From positions 1-7,393 of the forward strand of contig CAZVEV010000299.1 of the NCBI GenBank assembly GCA_964625865.1: a stretch of DNA of 7,393 nt, written 5' to 3'. This DNA comes from CAZVEV01 sp964625865 (GTDB taxonomy: Bacteria > Planctomycetota > Phycisphaerae > SM23-33). Positions 1 through 5,296 of this stretch are shown one piece after another. The notes under the pieces are model-generated. The model was given only the letters and a program-made list of their open reading frames with translations. It was not told the DNA's origin and did no database searches. The translations under genes were made by a program, and so were the position numbers. Each line of letters begins with the position of its first letter. Positions within the stretch are counted from its first letter, which is position 1.

Positions 1-70
1 AGGGCGTCCAACTCGTTGCACGCGGAACGGACATGCATTCCGCCCGCGCGCAACGAGTTGCACGCCCTAC
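1..70. repeat. Palindromic intergenic repeat, copy 1 (cut by window edge)
   Basis: The two ends are inverted copies of each other: bases 1-23 match the reverse complement of bases 46-68 with only two mismatches. Each half is also a small palindrome, of the form GCGTGCAAC, two bases, GTTGCACGC (one mismatch in each half here). The element could therefore fold as one long hairpin or as two short ones. The right end reads GTTGCACGCCCTAC. The same design and the same end sequence recur at 4111-4184, so this is a dispersed family and not a local palindrome. The first bases of the expected end (GT) lie outside the window. No transposase is nearby; a REP- or MITE-like non-autonomous element is the likeliest nature, but that is inference. 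Confidence 0.8.
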
Positions 71-123
71 GATCTTCGCGATGACTTTACACACATCTCG
101 CGCGCTGTACGACTGACCTTCCT

Positions 124-176
124 GCAGTTTGCGATACTGACGCGCGTCTCTTCCACGGGGGAGCAGTTTGCGGTAT
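124..176 (+). repeat. Direct repeat of a 13-14 base motif upstream of purF
   Basis: GCAGTTTGCGATA at 124-136 recurs as GCAGTTTGCGGTA at 163-175 with one mismatch and a start-to-start distance of 39 bases. The second copy runs into the putative -10 box of the purF promoter. This could be a pair of regulator sites or a partly duplicated promoter. I do not recognise a known operator in it. The rest of 71-177 shows no gene. Confidence 0.5.
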
Positions 177-179
177 CAT
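151..179 (+). promoter_or_regulatory. Putative promoter of purF
   Basis: TTCCAC (151-156), a 17-base spacer and TATCAT (174-179) make a sigma-70-like promoter. Transcription would start near 186, about 34 bases before the GTG start at 220. The same layout, TTCCGT-17-TATAAT, precedes the exported-protein gene at 4285, which strengthens both calls. The -35 box is poor against TTGACA. Confidence 0.5.
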
Positions 180-219
180 GCTTCGCTTCGAGATCGACTC
201 AGGCGTACGGAGATTGCCC

Positions 220-1794
220 GTGAGCGAAGAGATTCATCATGAGTGCGGCGTGGCCGCCTTGTACTGGCTGGAGGCCCCGCAGGGACGCGGCGGCCCGGCA
301 AGCAGGTCCGTACGAAAACGCGACGTGGTGTCGCTGATGCCCTCGATGCTGCTGGATATCCAGAATCGCGGACAACTGGCCGCGGGGATCAGCAGCTACA
401 ACCCCGACCGGGCGCAACTGCTGGACACGTTCAAGGACGTCGGCACGGTGGCTGAGGTGTTCAGAATGTCGCACCCGGCCAAGCACATGGCGATTCTCGA
501 CGAATACGCCGGACGGGCCGCCATCGGGCACACGCGATACGCCACCTGCGGCGCCGACGACGCGCGATACGCCCAGCCCTTCGAGCGCCACCACGGGCGG
601 CGCTGGAAGTGGTTCAGCTTCGCCTTCAACGGGCAACTGGCCAACTACGTCGAACTGCGCGACCGGCTGTTGTCGCGTCGCGATTACCACTTCTCGCTCG
701 ATACCGATACCGAGATCCTGATGCATTCGCTGGCCTATCGCCTGCGGGGCGACAAGCCGACGTCGCTGCGGCGCGTGATGGCGTCGATGGCGCGGCAGTT
801 CGACGGGGCGTACGACGTGGCGTTTCTCGACGCGGCCGGGCGGATGTTCGTCGCCCGCGACCCGCTGGGCCTCAGGCCCCTGTGCTGGAGCGTGCAGGGC
901 AACCTGTTCGGGGCGGCCAGCGAGTCGGTGGCCCTGACGAACATGGGCTTTACCGAGGTCCACTCGCTGGGTCCGGGCGAGATGGTGATCGTCGACGGCG
1001 GGACGCTGCGCGTCGAGCGATTCGCCCCCTCGCCGCGGCGTGCGCACTGCTTCTTCGAGTGGGTCTACTTTTCGAACGTCGCCAGCGAGTCCGACGGATC
1101 GAGCGTGTACCTGGCCCGCGCCCGCAGCGGGGCCCGCCTGGCGGCGATGGAAGACCAGCGGATCGATGACGACTGCATCGTCGTTCCCGTGCCCGACACG
1201 GCCAAGGCCGCCGGTGATGCCTTTGCCTATCGCCTGGGCATGCCCTCGGTCGAGGGGCTCATGCGCAACCGCTACATCGGGCGGACGTTCATCCAGTCCG
1301 GCTCGACCCGGACCCGCAGCGCCAAGAGCAAGTACACGGCCCTGCCGGGCGTGCTGGCGGGCAAGCGCGTGTTCGTGGTGGAGGATTCCATCGTTCGCTC
1401 GACGACGCTGAAGATCCTCGTCAAGCAGATCCGCAAGCTCGGCCGGGCCAAAGAGGTGCACGTTCGCGTGGCCTGTCCACCGATCGTGGCGCCGTGTTTC
1501 TACGGCATAGACATGTCGACGCTGGGCGAGTTGTTTGCCCCGGCGTTCGTGCCGCGGCGATACACGGGCGACCCGAGCGACGACGTGCAGGCCGAGATGG
1601 CCCGCGCGCTGGGCGTCGACAGCCTGCGCTATTTGCCCGTCTCGGCCCTGGGCCCGTGCCTGGACGTCGGCGGCGACGACCTGTGCACCGGGTGCGTCAC
1701 GGGCAAGTACCCGAGCACGTGGGGCAACAAGCTGATGGCCCGCGCCCGCCGCAAGCACCGATCCGGCGGCGAGGCGGGCAGGACGTACAGTTGA
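220..1794 (+). CDS. purF: Amidophosphoribosyltransferase (glutamine PRPP amidotransferase)
   Basis: PurF makes 5-phosphoribosylamine from PRPP and glutamine, the first committed step of purine synthesis, in the cytoplasm. The GTG at 220 gives 524 residues. It has GGAG seven bases upstream (209-212) and leaves a short propeptide MSEEIHHE before Cys9, the N-terminal nucleophile of the class II glutaminase domain. An in-frame ATG at 178 overlaps the -10 box and is less likely. Glutaminase residues seen: HECGVA (7-12), GHTRYA (R106), FNGQLAN (N137, G138) and DTDTE (about 161-165). The C-terminal half has the PRPP loop VEDSIVRSTT (387-396). Cysteines 277, 426, 489 and 492 (CTGC) match the four [4Fe-4S] ligands of Bacillus-type PurF. 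Two oddities: an extra stretch of about 20 residues between the Cys and the NRGQ motif, and Ser where the PRPP loop usually has Gly (RST for RGT). It is followed 136 bases later by a degenerate paralogue. Confidence 0.93.
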   Translation: MSEEIHHECGVAALYWLEAPQGRGGPASRSVRKRDVVSLMPSMLLDIQNRGQLAAGISSYNPDRAQLLDTFKDVGTVAEVFRMSHPAKHMAILDEYAGRAAIGHTRYATCGADDARYAQPFERHHGRRWKWFSFAFNGQLANYVELRDRLLSRRDYHFSLDTDTEILMHSLAYRLRGDKPTSLRRVMASMARQFDGAYDVAFLDAAGRMFVARDPLGLRPLCWSVQGNLFGAASESVALTNMGFTEVHSLGPGEMVIVDGGTLRVERFAPSPRRAHCFFEWVYFSNVASESDGSSVYLARARSGARLAAMEDQRIDDDCIVVPVPDTAKAAGDAFAYRLGMPSVEGLMRNRYIGRTFIQSGSTRTRSAKSKYTALPGVLAGKRVFVVEDSIVRSTTLKILVKQIRKLGRAKEVHVRVACPPIVAPCFYGIDMSTLGELFAPAFVPRRYTGDPSDDVQAEMARALGVDSLRYLPVSALGPCLDVGGDDLCTGCVTGKYPSTWGNKLMARARRKHRSGGEAGRTYS

Positions 1795-1830
1795 TCTCAC
1801 GCCTTCTTCGGCCGTCTTGAACCGCGAGCG

Positions 1831-1858
1831 TGCAAGCACGTCCGGGACATGCTACCAT
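1831..1858 (+). promoter_or_regulatory. Possible extended -10 promoter for the second PurF-family gene
   Basis: TGCTACCAT (1850-1858) has the TG extension one base ahead of a TACCAT -10 box. The only candidate -35, TGCAAG (1831-1836, 16-base spacer), is weak. A start near 1865 would leave a leader of about 65 bases holding the hairpin at 1868-1897. Read-through from purF is an equally possible way to transcribe the gene, because no clear terminator lies between the two. Confidence 0.35.
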
Positions 1859-1867
1859 CTTCGTTCT

Positions 1868-1897
1868 GCGGTGTCCGGCGGTGTAGCCGGCACCCGC
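1868..1897 (+). promoter_or_regulatory. Leader hairpin before the second PurF-family gene
   Basis: GGTG(T)CCGGC (1870-1879) pairs with GCCGGCACC (1886-1894) around a six-base loop, and GC (1868-1869) with GC (1896-1897) can extend the stem past a bulged C. That gives about 11 pairs with two bulges, ending 21 bases before AGGA, the ribosome site. No U-tract follows, so it is not a standard terminator. It may be a leader structure or just GC-rich pairing. Confidence 0.35.
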
Positions 1898-1930
1898 TGG
1901 TGTGGACCTCTTGGTGACAGGAACAGGATT

Positions 1931-3328
1931 ATGGGCGGTTTCTTCGGCGTGGCGGCGGATGACGACTGCGTATCGGATCTCTTTTACGGCACGGACTACC
2001 ATTCTCACCTTGGAACGCGGCGGGGTGGACTGGCGACTCTGGACCAGGACGGCATTACGCGGTTCATCCACAATATCGAGAACGCCCAGTTCAGGTCGAA
2101 GTTCGAGGACGACGTGGCCAAGCTGAGCGGGAGGAAGGGCATCGGCGTCATCAGCGACTACGAGGACCAGCCGCTGATCATCGGCTCGCACCTGGGCACG
2201 TATGCAATCGTCACGGTCGGCAAGGTGGCCAACGCCGACGAACTTGCCGGTACCGCATTCGGCAACAAGACGCACTTCTCGGAGATGACCGGAGGAGAGA
2301 TCAACGCGACCGAACTGGTTGCCACGCTGATCAACCAGGAGGCCACGTTCGCTGACGGCATTCGAGCGGCGCAGGAAGCCATCGAGGGCTCCTGCTCCAT
2401 GCTCCTGTTGACCGACCACGGCGTGTATGCCGCGCGCGACCGCCTCGGGCGGACCCCGGTGATTCTCGTCAAGAGGCCCGGCGCCCACGCGGTGACGCTG
2501 GAAACTTGCGCCCTGCCCAATCTCGACTACGAGGTCGACCGCGACCTTGGGCCCGGCGAGGTCGTGCTCATCACCGCTGACGGCGTCGAGCAGAAGAAAC
2601 CCGCCCTCGACCGCATGCAGATCTGCTCGTTCCTGTGGGTCTACTACGGATATCCGGCCTCCACATACGAGGGAATAAACACCGAGGACGTGCGGAATCG
2701 GTGCGGGGCGGCCCTGGCGAGAAACGACAGCGTCGAGGTGGACATCGTCGCCGGCGTGCCGGACTCCGGGACGGCCCACGCCATCGGCTACGCCAACGAG
2801 GCGAGGGTGGCCTACCGCAGGCCTTTCGTCAAGTACACGCCGACCTGGCCCCGCAGTTTCATGCCCCAGGACCAGAGACAGCGGGACCTGGTGGCCCGGA
2901 TGAAGCTCGTGCCCATCAAGGAACTCATCGCCCAGCAGCGCCTGCTGTTCTGCGAGGACTCGATCGTCCGCGGCACGCAACTGAAGGACACCGTTCAGCG
3001 GCTTTACGACTACGGCGCGAAGGAAGTGCACATGAGGCCGGCATGTCCGCCGCTTGTATACGGGTGCAAGTTCCTGAACTTCTCGCGCAGCCGCAGCGAG
3101 CTGGACCTCGCCGGCCGGCGGGCGATAAAGGAACTCGAAGGCGAGGATGGCAAGGATCTGCCCCAGTACGCCGATTCGTGCAGCGAAAAGCACTGCGCCA
3201 TGGTCGAGCGCATCCGCTGCCGCCTGAACCTCACCACGCTGCAGTATCAGAAACTCGAGGACCTCGTCGCCTCGATAGGCCTGCCCAAAGAAAAGCTCTG
3301 CACCTACTGCTGGGACGGCGCTGAGTAA
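1931..3328 (+). CDS. PurF-family phosphoribosyltransferase with degenerate glutaminase domain
   Basis: This 465-residue protein aligns with PurF along its whole length. The ATG at 1931 has AGGA eight bases upstream (1919-1922). It starts MGGFFGVA where active PurF reads CG-I/V-FG after the propeptide, so the nucleophile Cys is Gly2 and no propeptide exists. The Arg of GHTRYA is lost (SDYED at 76-80), Asn-Gly of FNGQL becomes TVGK (95-98), and the Asp of DTE becomes NATE (125-128). The phosphoribosyl half looks intact: GVPDSG (275-280), the flexible-loop region with ARMKL (322-326) and the PRPP loop CEDSIVRGTQ (341-350). Cys232, Cys379 and CTYC (457-460) match the iron-sulfur ligands. It probably cannot hydrolyse glutamine. 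It may use free ammonia, pair with the PurF encoded upstream, or serve another PRPP reaction; which of these holds is inference. From memory, similar GGFFG-type proteins occur in Bacteroidetes, where they are annotated simply as amidophosphoribosyltransferase. Confidence 0.88.
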   Translation: MGGFFGVAADDDCVSDLFYGTDYHSHLGTRRGGLATLDQDGITRFIHNIENAQFRSKFEDDVAKLSGRKGIGVISDYEDQPLIIGSHLGTYAIVTVGKVANADELAGTAFGNKTHFSEMTGGEINATELVATLINQEATFADGIRAAQEAIEGSCSMLLLTDHGVYAARDRLGRTPVILVKRPGAHAVTLETCALPNLDYEVDRDLGPGEVVLITADGVEQKKPALDRMQICSFLWVYYGYPASTYEGINTEDVRNRCGAALARNDSVEVDIVAGVPDSGTAHAIGYANEARVAYRRPFVKYTPTWPRSFMPQDQRQRDLVARMKLVPIKELIAQQRLLFCEDSIVRGTQLKDTVQRLYDYGAKEVHMRPACPPLVYGCKFLNFSRSRSELDLAGRRAIKELEGEDGKDLPQYADSCSEKHCAMVERIRCRLNLTTLQYQKLEDLVASIGLPKEKLCTYCWDGAE

Positions 3329-3331
3329 GAC

Positions 3332-3359
3332 GATTGCGGATTTCGGATTTCGGATTGCG
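3332..3359. repeat. Four tandem 7-base units (GATTKCG)
   Basis: GATTGCG, GATTTCG, GATTTCG and GATTGCG follow one another without a gap, starting three bases after the stop codon of the upstream gene. The next bases, GAATTGAAG, look like a decayed fifth unit. The unit is AT-richer than its surroundings. From memory, this kind of ATTTCGGATTGCGG string is frequent in intergenic DNA of planctomycete and related environmental genomes; its function is unknown to me. Confidence 0.75.
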
Positions 3360-3405
3360 GAATTGAAGAACTGCATTGGGCGCTGTCCGGTCCCTGACGT
3401 CTCGT

Positions 3406-3434
3406 CGGGCTGGTCGCTTCAGCGATCCAGCTCG
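3406..3434 (+). terminator. Strong hairpin after the second PurF-family gene, possible terminator
   Basis: GCTGGTCGC (3409-3417) pairs with GCGATCCAGC (3422-3431) around the loop TTCA, with a single bulged T at 3426. Three more pairs, one of them G-T, extend it outward to 3406 and 3434, for about 12 pairs. No T-run follows, so intrinsic termination is uncertain. Apart from this hairpin and the 7-mer repeat, 3329-3558 shows no gene. Confidence 0.4.
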
Positions 3435-3494
3435 GACCTCACTTGTCGTGTGCGCGGTCGAATCTCACCGCGCGCATTCCCATCGCGCTGCGCA

Positions 3495-3500
3495 TAGAAT
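3495..3500 (+). promoter_or_regulatory. Possible -10 box for the flavin reductase-like gene
   Basis: TAGAAT lies 58 bases before the start codon at 3559. No convincing -35 box is seen 16-18 bases upstream, so this is a weak call based on similarity to TATAAT and on its distance from the gene. Confidence 0.25.
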
Positions 3501-3558
3501 GTGTCGATGAATCGCGCGGCGCACAGCGGTTTCCGGCGCCGATTGAAAGGACGGTTTC

Positions 3559-4092
3559 ATGGTGCGAGAGAAGATAACCTACACCGACCACTACGCGGCG
3601 GTGATGCGTACGATGACCTCCAGCGGGCTCCTGTTGGGCAGCTTCGATCGGACGGGCAAGCCCAACGTGATGACCATCGGGTGGGGGGGCATCAGTTCGA
3701 TCTGGGGCGCCCACACCTGGACCGTGCTGGTCAGGCCCAGCCGCTACGCCCACGAGTGCATCGAGCACACGGGCTGTTTCTCCGTCAACGTGCCCGGCCA
3801 CGACCTGGCCCTCGCCTGCGCCCAGTGCGGCGTGGCGGGAGGGTCCGAAGACGACAAGTTCGCCCGGGCCGAGCTGACCGAGGAAAAGGGCCTCTACGTG
3901 CTGGCCCCCACGATTGCCGAATGCCCCATCGTCTACGAGTGCCAGGTCGTCCACTCCCACGACCTGCTGCCCGAACGCCTCGCCGACGACGTGATCTCCG
4001 GCTCGTACATCGATGGCGAATTCCACACGATGTACTTCGGCAAGATCCTCTCGGTCCGGGCCGCTGGCAACGCCGCCGAACTGCTGGCCTGA
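3559..4092 (+). CDS. Flavin reductase-like, FMN-binding split-barrel protein
   Basis: The 177-residue product matches the flavin reductase/flavoredoxin family (DIM6/NTAB type), whose members bind FMN in a split beta-barrel and either reduce flavin or pass electrons. Family landmarks seen: GKPNVMTIGWG (33-43), RPSRYAHECI (59-68), FSVNVPG (74-80), CGVAGGSEDDKFA (90-102) in place of the usual SGRD-DKF pattern, and ECPIVYECQV (121-130). The length is normal for a single-domain member. The ATG at 3559 has AAAGGA seven bases upstream (3546-3551), a good ribosome site. There is no signal peptide, so it is cytoplasmic. The true electron partner and substrate cannot be told from sequence. It stands alone: 230 bases from the PurF-family gene and followed by a palindromic repeat. 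Confidence 0.85.
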   Translation: MVREKITYTDHYAAVMRTMTSSGLLLGSFDRTGKPNVMTIGWGGISSIWGAHTWTVLVRPSRYAHECIEHTGCFSVNVPGHDLALACAQCGVAGGSEDDKFARAELTEEKGLYVLAPTIAECPIVYECQVVHSHDLLPERLADDVISGSYIDGEFHTMYFGKILSVRAAGNAAELLA

Positions 4093-4110
4093 CCATGCGA
4101 CCGGCAAACG

Positions 4111-4184
4111 GTAGGGCGTGCAACTTGGTTGCACGCGGAATGGGCGGTCTGTTCGTCCCGCGTGCAACACGTTGCACGCCCTAC
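4111..4184. repeat. Palindromic intergenic repeat, copy 2 (complete)
   Basis: This 74-base element is bounded by a perfect 14-base inverted repeat: GTAGGGCGTGCAAC (4111-4124) and GTTGCACGCCCTAC (4171-4184). Each half is itself a perfect palindrome: GCGTGCAAC-TTG-GTTGCACGC on the left and GCGTGCAAC-AC-GTTGCACGC on the right. The centre, about 20 bases beginning GGAATGGG, resembles the GGAACGGA start of the centre of copy 1. It begins 19 bases after the flavin reductase stop and ends 17 bases before the next promoter. The two copies bracket the three left-hand genes. No open reading frame of its own. Confidence 0.87.
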
Positions 4185-4201
4185 CTGTTCAGCCGGGGAC
4201 T

Positions 4202-4230
4202 TTCCGTTACGGGGCGTGCTGGACTATAAT
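4202..4230 (+). promoter_or_regulatory. Promoter of the exported-protein gene
   Basis: A perfect TATAAT (4225-4230) lies 17 bases after TTCCGT (4202-4207). The start of transcription would be near 4237, giving a leader of about 48 bases. The -35 matches TTGACA poorly, as at purF. Confidence 0.65.
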
Positions 4231-4284
4231 GCCCTCGCCGAGGCCCGCGCGACTGGGACGCGGGCGACTTTCTGGAGAATGCTG

Positions 4285-5154
4285 ATGCGCCGAGCCGTCG
4301 TGCTGGCTGTCTTGCTCTTATCGGCCGTCGTGCTGGCTGACGAGGTCGTGTTGACCGAGGACGCCCCGACGGCGGCGGCGCCGAAGGCGGGCGACGTGAC
4401 GGGCACGATAACCCCGCCGGCTGACGTGATCGGCCTGCGGGCCGTCAGCCGCGTGACGGGCAAGCAGTACCCGCCCCACAGCGTCGATCGCAAGACCGGA
4501 CGGTTCGTCTTCAAGGCCCTGCCCGGCGCGGCGCGGTACGACCTGGTCTTCCGCACCCGAGACGGGCGCCAGATCGAGGGGATCGACCTGGACTTCGTGG
4601 ACCAGCGGATGATTCGCCTGGCCGCCGAGCGCAGGAAGCAACTCGGCCTGCCGCCGGAAAGAACCGCGCAGTTCGGCCCCGAGGACGTCAAGAAGCTCGT
4701 GGGCTTCGTGGCGGCGATGAAGGACTTCATGGAGATCCGGCGCGTGCTGTACATCAAGGGCGACGGCATCCGGGCGACGATGCTGCTGGAACTGATGCGG
4801 ACGCGCGACTTCTACTCCCGCAAGGGCTCGGAGGTCATCTGGCGGGTCGAGTTGTGGTACTTCATGAATCACTTTGGCGGGTGGGACCGCCTGGCGAACC
4901 AGGAACGCGTCCTGCGGCGCGTGCGCGTGGCTCGCGAGCAGTGGCAGGCGATCAGCGTCGAGTACTTTCCCCAACTCAGCGCGGAGGTTTCTGCGACGGG
5001 AAGGGCCAAGCCGGTCGTCTTCAAGGTCCCGCCCAAGGGCGACCCGTCGCGTGGGCGGCTGGCCAAGACGCCTCCTGAGCAGAAGACGGCCCCGAACGTC
5101 CTGGGCCTGCCCGACGCCAAGCCCGTGTCCAAACCGCCGGCGAACAACCGATAG
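4285..5154 (+). CDS. Secreted or periplasmic protein of unknown function
   Basis: I do not recognise this family. The ATG at 4285 has GGAG seven bases upstream (4274-4277); the ATG at 4279 would leave only one base and is rejected. The 289-residue product opens with a clear signal peptide: MRR, a hydrophobic run and VLA, with likely cleavage after Ala18. No lipobox Cys is present. Residues 36-105 (GDVTGTITPP to GIDLDF) look like a small beta-sandwich of the carboxypeptidase-regulatory or Cna-B kind: a VTG-K segment, then F-F-ALPGAARYDLVFR. Residues 110-230 are mostly helical and charged, with aromatic patches (WRVELWYFMNHFGGW, 186-200). The tail (240-289) is rich in Pro and Lys and probably disordered. 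It has its own promoter and faces the dehydrogenase gene. An envelope protein is a fair guess; no enzyme motif is seen. Confidence 0.75.
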   Translation: MRRAVVLAVLLLSAVVLADEVVLTEDAPTAAAPKAGDVTGTITPPADVIGLRAVSRVTGKQYPPHSVDRKTGRFVFKALPGAARYDLVFRTRDGRQIEGIDLDFVDQRMIRLAAERRKQLGLPPERTAQFGPEDVKKLVGFVAAMKDFMEIRRVLYIKGDGIRATMLLELMRTRDFYSRKGSEVIWRVELWYFMNHFGGWDRLANQERVLRRVRVAREQWQAISVEYFPQLSAEVSATGRAKPVVFKVPPKGDPSRGRLAKTPPEQKTAPNVLGLPDAKPVSKPPANNR

Positions 5155-5161
5155 ACCAACG

Positions 5162-5250
5162 TGGGTGCCGTGGCTTGACGCGAAGCGGCAACCACGTTCT
5201 CTCCTTTCGAGGAAACGTGGTTGCCGCTTCGCGTCAAACCACGACACCCA
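5162..5250. repeat. Near-perfect 37-bp inverted repeat between convergent genes
   Basis: Bases 5162-5198 match the reverse complement of 5214-5250 with two mismatches; the inner 24 bases are perfect (TTGACGCGAAGCGGCAAC and the six bases after it). The 15-base loop holds TCCT-TTCG-AGGA, itself a small hairpin with a TTCG tetraloop. Lying seven bases after one stop codon and 36 bases from the facing one, it could stop transcription from both sides, though it lacks T-runs. Its length and perfection also fit a MITE- or REP-like element. Its sequence is unrelated to the repeats at 1-70 and 4111-4184. Confidence 0.88.
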
Positions 5251-5256
5251 GGCGCT

Positions 5257-5296
5257 ACCAGTTAACCAGTCAACCAATCCACCAATCAACCAGCCA
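5257..5296. repeat. Five tandem 8-base units overlapping a gene end
   Basis: Units read ACCAGTTA, ACCAGTCA, ACCAATCC, ACCAATCA and ACCAGCCA, in strict 8-base register. On the minus strand the last two units contain the stop codon and the final codons of the dehydrogenase gene, so the array crosses from intergenic to coding DNA. Together with the neighbouring inverted repeat it fills the whole convergent gap 5155-5285. Confidence 0.75.

Noticed and set aside
178..219. Upstream ATG start for purF
   Set aside because: It would lengthen the propeptide by 14 residues, overlaps the likely -10 box, and the GTG at 220 has the better-placed ribosome site.
71..219. Purine riboswitch upstream of purF
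   Set aside because: The predicted leader is only about 34 bases, too short for an aptamer plus expression platform, and no conserved purine-aptamer core is seen.
199..1839. Long minus-strand open frame (546 codons) opposite purF
   Set aside because: It is antisense to a well-supported gene, has no recognisable domain, and is rich in Arg, Ala and His as expected for shadow frames in GC-rich DNA.
1697..3376. Long minus-strand open frame (559 codons) opposite the second PurF-family gene
   Set aside because: Antisense shadow; its apparent start lies in the heptamer repeat and its sequence shows no domain.
1..4184. CRISPR-like repeats
   Set aside because: The palindromic unit occurs only twice, about 4.1 kb apart, with genes between; there is no regular spacer array and no cas gene.
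4111..4184. Complete insertion sequence
   Set aside because: Terminal inverted repeats are present but the element is 74 bases long and encodes nothing.
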